Shown: positions 50,536-63,819 of the stretch, in pieces
Position numbering within the stretch: the first letter of the stretch is position 1
Layout: each line of letters begins with the position of its first letter
Position numbers and translations under genes: made by a program
Notes under the pieces: generated by a model
Databases searched by the model: none
What the model saw: the letters and a program-made list of their open reading frames with translations, nothing else
What the model was told of the DNA's origin: nothing
NCBI GenBank assembly: GCA_030549335.1
Contig: CM060195.1
Span: forward strand, 46,444,991 to 46,508,990
From: Pontederia crassipes
Taxonomy: Eukaryota > Streptophyta > Magnoliopsida > Commelinales > Pontederiaceae
Direction of reading: 5' to 3'
Length of the DNA stretch: 64,000 nt

Positions 50536-51275
50536 AGACTAAAAATATTGGTTAAATATTGTTTTACGAGTCACCATTATGATGTTTTATAAAATTGAGT
50601 TTTTTTCAAATAAATTGATCTCATTTCGTATATTAATACAATATAATACTAATTTAAGTTCCAATATTACATAATTATATTTTCAATATTAATATTAGAA
50701 CTATCATATTATTCTTCACAATAAATATAAAATATAGCAAATATAGCAAAATTATCAATATAATGTTATTTGAGTTGATCGACTAAGCATTTTGGTTTAA
50801 CTAGTTATAATTTTTTTTACCAATATCAAAGGAGACCATCCACAAGGTTCCACTCTTACATTATACGAGGCATAAATGATTCTAATAGTCCAGATATCCT
50901 CTAACCCCAAGTTATGCAGTAGTCCTAAAAAAAAACAATGACCGGGACTCCTAAGATAATTCAATATATTATCAAATAATATTTAAAATTTTATGTTTGG
51001 CGGACCAAAAAAAATATCACAGAGAACTAGCTCTATTTGGAAATTTGGCCCAAATGGCCCACTTAAATATCTGGACTCATGCCTTCAGAATTGGGATCCA
51101 AAGCAAACAGTTGAGAAAGAGATCCGAAATGGTCCGACACATGAAATGGTCAAATTAAGAGAAAGCAAGACGGAGCTCAATTACCGTATGCAGCATCGCA
51201 ATATAATTCTTACAGATATAGTTTCTAACAAATACGACCTAAATCACTTCTCCCAAATTAATATCTCTTCAAATC

Positions 51276-52243
51276 GAGTAATTTTCACTCCCCTAACTTT
51301 CGCTTCATCCCATTTTAGTTCTTGATCTTTACTTTATAACAAATCAATCTCTCAACTTACAAATTCTTAACAAAAGGCCTCCTTAACTTACAATAATATG
51401 TTATTAGGTTAATATATTGATTATGATATTAATGTAAGATTAATATTATATATGTATTAAAAATAATATAGTTATTTATTTGAAATAAATATTTTTATAT
51501 TGTTTTAATAAATATATTTTGTTTTATTTGTGTCACGATGAAAATTACTTTATATCCCGTATGAACACAAATGAAATATAATGTATTTATTAAGATGTTA
51601 GACAAATATTAGAAAAGGAGAAAGGAGGAGTGCAATTCGAAAAGTAAAAATTTATATATTATTTTTTATTAGGGCACATAAAATATGGATATATAATATT
51701 AATTTTTTTATTAAAATTTTAACTTGACATACTCTAAAATAAAATAAAATAATATATATTTATTAAAATAATATATAAAGGATAAATTGAAGGTGTTTTC
51801 TATTTCATTTTGTTCTTTATATTTTTCATCATTAGATATTTATTCAATCGTGATAAATTATTTAAAAGATTTAATTATGAACCGTTGGATGAAAATATAA
51901 TGAAGTAAAAGATAGGAAGAGGTAAACTCATATATACATATTATAAGAAAAGAGAAATGTTGCACTCTCTCTCCTATTTTTTTTTAAAATTTATCTTATG
52001 AATATTTATATATTAAAATATATTTTGTTTTATTTTAATTCAAATTATTTCAACATCTTTTGTCCTTCAGTGTCAAATCAATCTTCTAATCAATACATTA
52101 ATTTGAAATCTTTATTGTAGGTTAAGGAAGACTTTTTTTGCTATAAATTTGTATGTTGAGAGATTGATTTGTTATAAAATAAAATTTGAAGATTAAAATG
52201 AAATCGAGAAAAAAAAATAGAGGACCACTCGTGAAAATTACTT
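51276..52243. mobile_element. Mutator-type MITE with 9-bp target-site duplication
   Basis: A 968-bp element is flanked by perfect CTTCAAATC repeats (51267-51275 and 52244-52252). The terminal inverted repeats start (G/A)AGTAATTTTCAC and extend about 120 bp at moderate identity. They include TTATAACAAATCAATCTCTC on both sides. The centre is AT-rich and non-coding. Long TIRs plus a 9-bp duplication fit a Mutator-like non-autonomous element. Confidence 0.8.
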
Positions 52244-52252
52244 CTTCAAATC

Positions 52253-55200
52253 AAATTACATGCATGCATAGCCAATACAAAACCAGCGTCATGTCCAAGA
52301 ACGAGATGGGAAAGAACTGATAATTAAGGGAATTAATTATTTTTTTTATCTAGAGATGTATAACTCGATATTGCTTTTTAGATTAAAGTTGTTTACTTTT
52401 TGGGTATGCACAACAATTGTTCAAGAATAATTTTTTTAATCTCAATCAGATCTTATTTTCTTTTTGTTCTAATTGAGAATAATGTGTTTTGAGCCCAAAG
52501 AACCTAATAATCTTATTTTTTACCGTCATTAGGTGGAGCTCACAAAATAAAAAAAAATGATATTTGGATGAAATTAATCGAACAAGACTTTTGTTCTCAT
52601 TGTCCTCAATCAAACGAGGACTTTTAAGTTTCTCTTCGAGGAGAATGAAAGACCTATTAACTTTGAATTATTAATGGATTCATAATTGTATAATGGTATA
52701 CTCGGATTTTATATTCAGTACAATTATCGGGACTCTCAAAATAGTATTACCATTCCCTTTTATTAGATAAGGATACAAATATTAATTTAGTTACACTGTA
52801 AAATGATAATAAATTTTTTAAATGACAGTAAATTAAGAAAACTTTAATATAATATATTCTGATATAAAATAGAGAACAACTGCAGGTAGCACATGGCGCT
52901 TGGTGCCCGTAGATCCCAAACATGAGGTGTCAGCCAGACATGGGCCCCAATTGAGCACAGTATAAAAACTTGTTATCTCGTGAAAAATACAAACGGACCA
53001 CCAATTCATAATTAAATTGAATAAATATCCTTCTGATTTGTTTCTTCCATTGACTCATTTTTCACATTTATTTTAAAATTAGAAAATTTGTTGTATTTTT
53101 TTAAATTTTATTTAATCAAATACGAATATTCGTTATTATTAATTTTAAAAAAATTAAAACACTTTAATAGGATAAAAAAATGTTATTAATCGCTATTTTT
53201 TCTTCATCGAAAAAATGTCATAATATGGAACTAGTAAATGATATGTTTAATAGAATATAAATATGAAACTAATAAATGAATTTAGTCTTATTTATAAAAT
53301 ATAGCTTGTAATAAGCATGATTACAACAAAACTATTATAAACTCTTACCAAATTATAAAAATCTCCGTATGTGTAATAATTATAATTATATTGATGTATA
53401 CTTGCTTCAATGTAGAATTAGTACTATTTTTATATTAAATAATAATTTAAACACCCGAATATAATCTAAATTACATTCTGTATAATATGTTTTATCTAGA
53501 AAATTATATAACCCGCTATTTTTTGGTGAGTTGATTAGTGATACGTATTTTAATAGCATAATTAAATAGGAATCAGTGTAATTAAATAGTATACAATCTA
53601 ATCAAGATATAAAAATAATTTAAAATATATCTATTATTTAATGTAGATTATGATGTATAATAAAAAAAATCAAAATTCCAGAAGGTCGGGAGCAGTTGAC
53701 CATAATTTGATTCTCTATTGATAAATATTTTCAGTCATTAGCAAGTGACATGATCAATAAGAAAGGTTCCAATAATGTAGTAACCTATCTGGATTTTTTT
53801 TTGCCTTAACCATAATAAAAAGTTTGGTAAAGCTCCTAGGCGGCGTATTCTTTTGAAACAATATTCTAAGAATCGAAATTCTTGATTAATATAGAAATAA
53901 TATTCCTGTGTTATGCAAAGGAATAATGGTATGAATCATTATCATTTTTTATGTGGACTTTGAATTATTCAATTAAAATTAGGAGGCATTCCTCTATAGA
54001 TAATTTTTTTCATATTATCGAGTATTATTGTATTAATTTACTTGATTCTACTGTTGTAATAGACAAAGGGTAATTTAGATTGTCTTGCAATTCATATTAA
54101 TTACGAAGTGACAATACAAGTTCATAACAATTCAATTTGACACTTAAGTTACAATCTTTTTTATTTTACTTTTTGTATTTATCCAGTGAAGCTTTATGTA
54201 AAAAAATTATAAAATTAATCATATAAATTTTAATTAATTATTATTGATGTATTATTACCATAATTATAAAAATATACTAATTATCTTATAAACTTTATTT
54301 TTATGAAATAAAATACGTGCTTATGAATTTAAGTTTTTGAAATTCAAAATAATTATAAATGTTTAAAGGTAATTATTTTCATTAAGGGTATATTGGTAAA
54401 TTTATATATTAATTTATTTTATCATAAATAACTAATATAAATTGCCAGAGAATTTATGCATACAAAATAAAGTAATTTAGATGCCTGTCAATTTAATAAG
54501 TATCAATTTTTTTAGATGCAATTTACATTACTAGAGCGATGGACCAAATTGTCAATGCGACATTCTCTTAAAACAACTCACAATGACATGAATAGTAATT
54601 TTATCAACTTTTAAGAATATTTTAGTTATGTGAGTATTAGGATAATTTTTAAGATGATGAATTAAGAGGATGAGGGATTTTCTTTTCTTTTTTTGCCTTC
54701 ATTTTTCTTGCTTTTTCCATTTTTTTACTTTTATTAAAATGGCAACTTTTAGTGCCCATTTTTAATTCAATTTTTACTGAACCATTAATATCAAAGCAAA
54801 GAACACGGAAACTTCCTGCTCCTGTCGCCAATTTCTATTTTATTTCGCACATAAATTTGTTTCAGAATCATTATTTTTATAAATGATAAAAAAGGTTGAG
54901 CACATATTTTGATAAATATTAAAATAAACGTTTTAGAAAATAAGAGTATGCGAGAATGGCGCGGTGCCCATATTTTATCTCGTAAGAAATACGTAATTAA
55001 GTCTTATTTATATAAAAATAACTGTACCTTTATATATACTTTCTTTCTATTGGTAAAAAGCTATTTAAACGTGAAATGTCAAGATTAAGCAGTAAAAAGT
55101 AAACTCTTTCTCCTTTTAAAAAAATTCTAATATTTATATAGTTATTTATTTTCCATTTTTTATTTCTATCTTAAAATTTAGGATAAATTTTTTTTAAAAA

Positions 55201-56306
55201 AAAAGCGGCTCCTCCAGTTTATGATAATTATGGCGGATAATTATTGACACTGCGACATTATATTGATTTAGATATATTAAGAATCTTTTGCAATATTTTG
55301 ATAGTTATGACATTATAATTAAAATTTATTAAGCATGCGAAATTATGAGAGGTGTCGGCGGCGGCTTGAAACCACCAACCCCCACTGGCCACTGTACTGG
55401 CGGTTGTGGTGTCTTGCATAGTTGCATGCATCGTGATCTGGCTCGACTGTGGCGGTTCAACTACATGGCCAACTCTTGCCAGCCCCCACATGATGGGTGA
55501 CAACTGGCCTTCCGTCGAAGTAATAAATAAAATAATTTTTGTTTGGCAGAAAAAATAATAACAAGTAAGAATTACCGGCTCCATTTGTTATTATAAAATC
55601 CGCTGTTAGTGTGGGAATAATAAATCCAAAAAAAAGCATTTTCCATTTTTGCTTCCATAAATTTCTGTAAATAAAAAATGCATAAGCCGGTGGGAAGGAG
55701 TTAATAACTGTGGATTCAGATAACTCTAAACATTTTATTTATCAAAATGTAAGTTATTATTATCGGTTAATTTATTCATATGCGTAAATGTTTATTTTCT
55801 AAAATATAAATAAAAAAACAGTTTAAAATGATATTGGTAAAAAAGATTGATACGTTATGGATTTATGGCAGCATGCTTTAAAAGAAATAAAGAAAAATAG
55901 CATTTTAAAGTTAATATCCATATCGACTACATTGTGCCAGTCGTTCCAGTCGGCCCTCCAATCACAATTTTTATTGGCACCATAATTTATCCCATTAAAG
56001 TACAAACACATTTATCCCATACACAAGGAAACAACATGTGAATGTTTTATCCACTCTTTTTTTTTCAATTAAAAATGAAAGCCAGTTAGCCTCATATAAG
56101 AAGAAACAATTAATCAAAACTAAAGAAATATGTAAACAACAATAGTATGAAATTGTTTTATCCACATTGCTGAAAATATGTGCAACATTTGTCTTTCTTT
56201 GTTCTTTGTTAGAAAATAAGGTCACGTAGTATGTAATTAATTCAACGCAAGCCATCATCAAATTTTAATCCAGGCAGTATATGGAGGTGTAAATTCAAAA
56301 AGTCTA

Positions 56307-56383
<77 letters not shown>

Positions 56384-56940
56384 GAATATATAAACTCAAA
56401 TAAGTGTTTCTACATATGAAATCATTTGTTGGATCAAAATTTGATCATATATATTTTTTGAAATATTTCAAATTTGTCAGTTACCTGAGGTTATGCCCTA
56501 ATTCAATAATCAAATCACATGTGTAAAACCTTTTTGAATTTCCGTGTGCACTTTTTCTTTTATGCGTGTGTCCAAGATTGTTAAGACCATGACAAGAAGG
56601 TACAAAGATTTTCTGAGTCAAATCTTGAAACCGAAAATGAGTTTAATTGCGATGAGATGAAGATCTTGATCATCTTGCATGAGACTAATAACATCGTCAT
56701 GGACTAATAACAACTTTCTGCATGAACAATTTTAATAATGGATTATAACAAAAAATCAAAATTTAATAGTTAGAAATATGTTTGATATAACGTGTATTGA
56801 CACCTTCATTTTTTATGGATTTAATGCGTGTGCTGGTAGCACCCTCCTCCCTACATTCGTAGTCGTTGGATGTAGAATCTATGTGAATGAAAACATGCTC
56901 GATTCAGTGAGGTTCAACAGCCGATTCAACAACAGTTCAC
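52253..56940. other. Intergenic, AT-rich; no gene seen
   Basis: Strongly AT-rich, with short frames only (for example 54649-54831, 55258-55584 and 55995-56261) lacking recognisable domains. It contains a compound microsatellite at 56313-56380. Confidence 0.5.
56313..56380. repeat. (TC)n(TA)n compound microsatellite
   Basis: 14 TC units (56313-56340) are directly followed by 20 TA units (56341-56380). Confidence 0.97.
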
Positions 56941-57095
56941 TCGATTAGAGATCACAGATGAACAAAAGAAGAAGCAAAGTGCTTTGGTGAACCCTAGGTG
57001 TTGTTCGTCCGTCCATGGACAAGACTCGATCCCTACTTCGTCGGTAGCCCAAGGCCTCTCGACCCTCTAGCGATGGCGGCGAATTCGAGGATGAG

Positions 57096-57740
57096 ATGGA
57101 GTGCGTGTTCTGCAAATTCGATGTGAACGACGATCGAAGAATCTTTTCGTCCAAGATCACGACCATCTTCGAGAGTGGTACAGAGCGATCTCGCCACGGT
57201 CAATGCCGAAGAGATGACTTCATCAGCCTAATGGATTTGGCCAATCTCGATGCCTCCGGCGTCCTCGGGGAGGTGGACACCAACAGAGACCTACGTTGTG
57301 CCTTCTCGATGTTCGACCTCGATCAGAATGACATGATCTCGCCGAAGAAGCACGATCTTATTGAGGATGACGTTGATGGAGATGACTTCATCAGCCTCGC
57401 GGATTTCGCTGACCTCAATGCCTCCAGGGCCCTCGGGGAGGCGAACACCAAAAGAGACCTCCGTTACGCCTTTTCGGTATTCGACCTTGATCGAAATGAC
57501 GTGACCTCACCAGAGGAACACGATCTCACCGAGGTTCATGCTGACGAAGACGACTTCATTAGCTTTGCGGAGTTCATCGACCTGAACGCCTTCGGCACCC
57601 TCGGGGAGGGAGACGAACACCAACAGGGACCTCTGTTGCGCCATCTTGATTTTGACCTCGGGCTCCCTGGCGTACTTGCATGGTCTGCGGCGTTGACTGT
57701 GACGACGAGGCAAGAAGCGACTTCAACGGGGGCAAGATGA
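57096..57740 (+). CDS. Calmodulin-like EF-hand ORF with tandem-duplicated, degenerate repeats
   Basis: This intronless 214-residue frame resembles plant calmodulin-like/polcalcin proteins, with repeated EF-hand-like loops such as DLDQNDMISPKK, DVDGDDFISLAD, DLDRNDVTSPEE and HADEDDFISFAE. DNA starting GA(T/C)GACTTCAT(C/T)AGC recurs at 57213, 57381 and 57549, an exact 168-bp (56-codon) period, so the reading frame is kept. Several loops lack the position-12 Glu or position-6 Gly. The helix normally between paired loops is shortened to a few residues, so normal paired EF-hand folding is doubtful. The C-terminal 40 residues lose the pattern, suggesting a frame change. An out-of-frame ATG lies upstream at 57073. 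It is either a decaying gene copy or a rearranged, still open gene; calcium binding is uncertain. Confidence 0.5.
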   Translation: MECVFCKFDVNDDRRIFSSKITTIFESGTERSRHGQCRRDDFISLMDLANLDASGVLGEVDTNRDLRCAFSMFDLDQNDMISPKKHDLIEDDVDGDDFISLADFADLNASRALGEANTKRDLRYAFSVFDLDRNDVTSPEEHDLTEVHADEDDFISFAEFIDLNAFGTLGEGDEHQQGPLLRHLDFDLGLPGVLAWSAALTVTTRQEATSTGAR

Positions 57741-58925
57741 AGGAGAGATAACAAGGGTTTCATCTTAGTTGAACAATGTTGAACTAGATATTTTGTAATA
57801 GGGAACCACACATTTTTCATCCACCGTAAATCTTACATCCCATAGCCGTGAATGTGTAGAGCAAGGAGCTACCCACTTGAGTGGGTAGCAAGCCCATTAA
57901 ATTCATTTTTCTTCTAAGTATATGAGTTTAATATACTTTTTATTCTAGCGTTATATTCTAAGGAAAAACTTGATCGACATGGGAAACAGTCAGTGATTGC
58001 ACATTTGCACTTTTGCGATAAAAATCATTTTAGATTGCATGCCAAAAGCAGCAATGAGTACAAAACATAAAAGCACGTTAAAGCGCTACAAGGTAGCTAA
58101 GTTGTCACAGTCATTTAACAACTCCACCTTTTATATATATAACATATACGCAATTAATAAAGATGGTTATCAAAATTATTTATATAAGGAGTTGAATCAT
58201 TCACGTATACAGTAATTAATTTTAAAATGAAGTAAAAATGAAAGAAAAAAAGTTCAAAATAGATAGTACACCAAATCCATGCCTCCTGGCTTCCTTGAAG
58301 AAGTAGCAACGGTACCACGTGACTTAGATCCAAAACTAATTTTGCAATTTGCAATTTTTTTATCCATGCATAATGCTGCAACGAGATTATATAATTCCAT
58401 TGCTTCATTAACAAAATATTTCCACCTCAATTTTGGAGGCAGAACAACCATTGGATAAGTTGGTTTATTCTCCAAACAAGTAAAAAATAATCAACAGGAT
58501 TAGTTATCCAATCAAAACAAAAATTACACGTTAAAGTTATAAAAAGTAGGAAATCAACTATTCTTTGAATAATTATTCTTCCTATTTTTATCTGATTTAT
58601 TACCTTGTCTAATTTATTCTTCCTATTCTTATCTAATATATACACTATTTTCTTCTGATCCAAACACAATTCTTTTCACTTTTAAATAAAAAAATAAATC
58701 TAATTGGATGAATACTTTTTATTTTATGGATAATAATACTCAAACTCAGAAATGCAAGTATTTTTACCTGATCAATTGCTGTCTTCCCTGCTTCTATATT
58801 TCTACTGCATAATCGCCATATTTTTTAAGCATTCATTCTACATTATTAATCAATATCTAACATTTTCATCATCCTTATTCCTTAGCTTAAAAATAAGGAG
58901 TCTTGGCCCTTTTCGGTGCTTAGAA
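57741..58925. other. Intergenic; no gene seen
   Basis: AT-rich sequence with short frames on both strands and no recognisable domain. The right end adjoins a GA-rich tract (58932-58974) upstream of the mannanase gene. Confidence 0.45.
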
Positions 58926-58931
58926 TGATTG

Positions 58932-58974
58932 AAGAGAGAGAGAGAGTGAGTGAGTGAGTGAGAGAGAGAGAGAG
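58932..58974. repeat. GA/GTGA microsatellite upstream of the mannanase gene
   Basis: GA runs flank four GTGA-type units, about 440 bp before the start codon. GA repeats are common in plant promoters and leaders. Confidence 0.8.
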
Positions 58975-59414
58975 CAGGCAGGTGGATTAGGACCTTTGAT
59001 GATGCCAACGTTGCACCAGACCTGCTGCTTTGAGACAACCGCAATCTCTGTGTTTTCAGTAGTCAGTCTTCATCCATAACAAGTCCTCATTGTTTAATAT
59101 CCTTGAGCTGAAACCAGTGTCAACACCGGATAACATCCTATCTATCCCTCTCTTGTATTCTTACTGTCTGCAGTCTCTCCAAGGTTGAACTTGCATCCCG
59201 TCCAGATCTTTGGCCACAACAGCCATTTCCTGATCTGAGGATCTCAGAATCCTCATACTTTGTACTACGTTTATTCTCGCCTTACTGTTAGAAACTGGAA
59301 TCGCAGCCTACAAGCGTATGAGTTCATCGAAATCCTTGGATTCAGAGGGATACTAGAGAAAAGAGATTGTTGCGATTCAACCTGCTGCTTAAAGGTGCTT
59401 CCTTTGGGGGAAAA

Positions 59415-62400
59415 ATGAGCATTCTTTCGGGTAGACATAGTTACTGGTTCAGACCAGTGGTCAGCCCCAAGAGGATGAAGGCAAAGAACGCAATGCTATA
59501 TCCAGTTCTGGGCATTATTGCCTGCATGGCATTCCTGTATATGCTGTTTGGGGATCTCAAGTTTTACCACCCTGAGGAGCCCCAACTGAGCTTTGTGGAG
59601 AGGAATGGCACCCACTTCATGGTGGACGGGCGGCCGTTCTATGTGAACGGCTGGAACTCCTATTGGTTGATGGATCAAGCTGTCGAGGATTCCACCAAGC
59701 CAAAGGTCACTGAGATCTTTGAGACAGGGGCAAAGATGGGTCTCACTGTGTGCAGAACTTGGGCGTTCAACGATGGAGCTTACCATGCCCTGCAGGTGTC
59801 CCTTGGCATCTTTGATCAACGGGTTTTCGAGGTACTTATCTGTTCATGTCCTCTTTTTGCTCCGTGATATCATATAACCAAATCTATTCAGAAGTTTCCG
59901 ATTTAGAGGGAATCGTGCAGAATAATTTAGAATTATATCATTTTAGCAGTTTTTCCAATTTGATGATAGCAGAAATCTCATTCGTTGTTATTTCTGAACG
60001 CGCAAAGAAAATTATCTTTTCCGGCATCTTGATTTCTGAGTTAACATTTGAATCTTGGGGGAACCCTAGGCACTGGATTGGGTAATAGTGGAAGCACGAA
60101 AGCATGGGATCAGGCTGCTTCTCAGCTTGGTGAACAATTTGCAACATTACGGTGGGAAGACGCAGTATGTCAAATGGGCTCAGGAGGAAGGATTCGGATT
60201 GAGCTCCTCAAACGATTCTTTCTTTTTCGATCCTTCCATTCGTAGTTACTTCAAAATCTATGTAAAGGTACATACTTTTCTTTTTTGTTTCTTTCAGAGC
60301 TTGTGTGTCGTCTGAGATCCGAAGGCAAATCTTATGCCCTTTGCTTTCAGTTGAAAAAGTAGAATCTTCTGAAAAAGGTTGTGAGTGAACATTGGCTTTC
60401 TCATAAAGATCTGACTCCTGTTATAAAATTCACCACCATGACAGACTATATTGACAAGGAAGAACCACTTGACTGGAGTTGAATACAGAAATGATCCAGC
60501 AATATTTGCTTGGGAGCTAATCAATGAACCTCAATGCATATCGGACGCATCAGGTGACACCCTCCAAGTAAGTTCTTAGCCTCCACCTCTTCTTTGTTTT
60601 GTTTCAGGCTATGCACTGTGACATGGTAACTAAATGTGCTTTACAAAATTAGTCTGATATTTCTTTTCTTTTTACAGTGAAAATTTTACTCAAAAAGTCG
60701 TGTGAAGAAAATATTTATTTATTTTATTGTTTGCTGTAAAGAAATTAGTTGGGAATAAAACAAAAGATAAAATGAAATGATAAGTTTTACCAGCAACATG
60801 AATCATGCATAGTGCTTAGTAAGTATTCATATTGCTTAACTGTATGTTGGTAAGAGTTAAACATCAACCTTTACTTATATCAGGGAACACTAACCTCTAG
60901 AATGATTGAATCTGTCAAACATTGAGCTAGCATTTCAAACTCTCTATGGAACATTTGACAGAATCATGGATGACATCTTGGTCAGGACTGGATTTTCCTT
61001 CCAAGCATTTGTTTCTCACTGCACTTTGGGAAAATTTTCCCAATACATTTTTAAGCATATGCTGATGGGAAAATTCGAGAACAGGGAGAGAAGATCGCAG
61101 AGAGATTGCAAGAAAAATAGAGGAGACACACGAATTTACCCAGGTTCACCCTTGAGATTAGGGCTACGTCCTGCAAAAAAGTTTTACTATATCGTTTAGG
61201 TTTTTAGCCGCCGCACCGATTACATCTGAAAATAAGGTATAAATAACCTCTCCAAACTGGTTCAAAACCCGAATAAAACAGAGAAAAAACCTAATCCGAA
61301 CCGTCGTCGGGGGGCGGGGCCCCCCGAACCCCCCATTTCGTTCGTACGCCAGTAATACTGTTAATTGGGTAATACTCAGATTCTCCTAAGCTCACGTGGA
61401 CGAATCCGGTGTGAGAAACAAGGGGCCCTGAAGTATTCACCAACTCTAACATATGCAAACATAACAAATGTCATAGAAAAGGATATACCACACTCATGGA
61501 ACATGCAAGGTTCAAGTTTTTTTAGATAATTTAATTGATTATGACCCATTGCTTCTGTTCTATGAAGCAGTTGGGTCACAAGGTGATGTCATTGCTAACT
61601 TGAAGAGTTGCAGGAATGGTTTGAAGACATGGCAGAGTACATTAAATCAATTGACAAGAAACATCTCTTGACCATTGGCCTTGAGGGATTTTATAGTCCA
61701 ACAAGTCCTCCAGAGAAGCAAGATATCAACCCAGGAAAGTGGTATGGCACCCTGGGATCAGATTTCGTGCGCAACTCTAAGATCCCTGCCATAGACTTTG
61801 CATCCGTGCATGTTTATCCTGATGAATGGTAATTTCTTCAACTGATCCTTAAATTCCAATGTACATAACAAGCAGCATTTTACATCTCCCTGGAGGCTGA
61901 AGCTAACTTTTTTTCCAGAGGCCTGCATGTCATAGTGAGAAATAGATTGCAACTTTTATAGCATGAAATGTGGCAACAATCAGATGCATTCTCGTGTTTG
62001 ATTCTTGACATATTGAGTAGGTAACTATTTCTTTTGCAGGATGCCAGAAGCAGATCTCGATGAAAAGACGAAGTATATTGCCAAATGGGTCGCATCTCAC
62101 ATTGAAGATGGCGAGAAGGAATTAAACAAGCCCATTTTATTTACTGAATTTGGGTTGTCCAACAAAACCCGGAACTTTGATCACACTCATAGGATAGCCT
62201 TCTATAAATCCATCTATGATGCCATCTACGATTCTGCAAAGAACAACGGAGCAGGAGCAGGAGCTCTTATTTGGCAACTAATGGCTGCAGGGATGAACGA
62301 GTACAATGATGAATTTGGGTTTGTTTCAGGGGAGAGGCCTGCAATGGATAGGCTGCTGAAGGATCAATCATGCCGGTTGAAGGCCTTCCGATACACAAAT

Positions 62401-62430
62401 GGATTCTCAGAAAATAGTGCAGTCTGCTAA
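59415..62430 (+). CDS. Mannan endo-1,4-beta-mannosidase (GH5), membrane-anchored
   Basis: Exons are 59415-59831, 60070-60267, 60445-60567, 61614-61828 and 62040-62430. The first three junctions are phase 0 and the last splits a Trp codon. The product is 447 aa, typical of the family. Residues 26-46 ([21 protein letters not shown]) form a signal anchor, so a Golgi or cell-surface luminal enzyme is likely. The catalytic domain contains [27 protein letters not shown], the acid/base Glu233 in WELINEP and the nucleophile Glu354 in ILFTEFG. Both catalytic Glu are present, so activity is expected: internal cleavage of beta-1,4-mannan/glucomannan in cell walls. An in-frame stretch upstream of the chosen ATG opens with non-ATG codons, so 59415 is preferred; Met21 is a possible alternative. 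The third intron holds a solo LTR. Confidence 0.95.
61063..61451 (-). mobile_element. Solo LTR (Copia-like) in the mannanase third intron
   Basis: The block begins TGATGGGAAAATTCG and ends ACTCTAACA, i.e. TG...CA on the plus strand. It is flanked by the 5-bp repeat TATGC (61058-61062 and 61452-61456). Read on the minus strand it starts TGTTAGAGTTGG, has a TATTTATA box-like segment in the middle, and ends near an AGGACGTAGCC/GGTGAACC stretch common in Copia-type LTRs. A single LTR with intact target-site repeats is the usual product of recombination between the two LTRs. Confidence 0.85.
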
Positions 62431-63600
62431 AAGATATTCTTTTTGAACGAATTCTTTCCTTTATCCTTTCATTCTGGAAGATCATAGGATATGGATCCTT
62501 AATTTTGAAATTCCAAGTCAGGTATATATATATTCATTCAAGTCTGCATTTGCCTGGCCTATGTCTTCCTCATCCGATTTAGTGCACATTATTTTTGACC
62601 AAGTTGAAAGAGCACACTTCCAACATGGTGCCTGATGGTTGCGAGTTTCATGTGAAGGCATTAAATATGGTTGACAGCATCTGAACTTTTGATCCTAGCG
62701 TCCCATTGTTAATGAGAAAATGGATTGTATGAGACAAGACAATGAGGCCTTCCTCACTATTTAGAGTTCTCATAGATACTCTGCAAGTGTTTCTGGACTT
62801 CTGTCTACCTAAATAAAACATTCTTCTTATGCGTTTACAGCTTATTTACATCTTAAATTATGTAGTTGAGAAAGAATGAATTCCTTCACGATAATAAAAA
62901 GTACCGCATGAGTAGGTCGTGGCTGCCTGCAATAATTGTGTGCAGGGTTGCCTCAATTTTTTTTATTGACTAGATAATAAGGCTGTCTACAATAATTGTT
63001 GTTCCTTTCGCTAGCATCTTTTTTTTTTTTTTGAAAATATTTTTGTCAATGCGTGAACAAAAGATACAACCAAATCCATCATCACCAGGAAACAGGATCC
63101 ATAAAAGAGACAAATAGAGAGTTCAAGAATATAGCAACAGAAAAAAGTTAGCAATCTTTATGCGCAAAGGGTTGTCTGAAATCTTGGTTATGGATGGTTT
63201 ATGGCTCCGTAAAGAGTACGAGATTCCCGTTTCAATTTTTTTTTCCTGGGCTGGAATCATCCATCTCTTCTATCTGATGATATTAGTATGACTTTGCAAT
63301 GAACACTCTTTTAAGGTCAGTGGGAATTGTGGTTTCATCCAACAAAATCAAGAAAAAGTGCTATTTGTTTGTCTGAAAGACATGTCAATTGTTCGTAATA
63401 ACGATAGGCAATATAGATTCACACTCCTCTTTTGTCTCTGTTTCTTTCTTGGGTACAAATCTATCTGTTTCTTTCACCTGTTATTTACTGCATAGAACAA
63501 CACGAACAAATCTATCTGTTTCTTTCGGGTTTCATATGCGTTTCTTTTACGCTTAAAACAGATGCTGCTGTTCGAACCAGAGCAAGATTATACTAATCGG
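62431..63600. other. 3' UTR of the mannanase and spacer
   Basis: The first part is probably 3' UTR. The rest has no recognisable gene. The converging metallothionein gene lies to the right. Confidence 0.45.
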
Positions 63601-63819
63601 ATGGTAGTTTATTGATGGACTAAACAGAAGGGGGCGAGACAGGTACAAAGCTACATGACACAAACGGCCCTCGGCCGCACAAAGTACTGATCACAACAGA
63701 CGCATAGCGCCACACATAATAGATAAAATATAAAAACAAACTGATACGTGATGCATATCACTTGAAGACGTCTTCCCATTCTTCAATAATGGCGTCAAAT
63801 CTTAGGAGCACAGTCGTCT

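Noticed and set aside
50993-51325. 110-codon plus-strand ORF
   Set aside because: It runs into the left end of the Mutator-type MITE and has no recognisable domain.
58154-58669. Minus-strand ORFs of 73-86 codons
   Set aside because: Overlapping short frames in AT-rich DNA with no recognisable family; no splice sites that join them convincingly.
60906-61199. 97-codon plus-strand ORF in a mannanase intron
   Set aside because: It crosses the left boundary of the solo LTR, so it is a chance frame.
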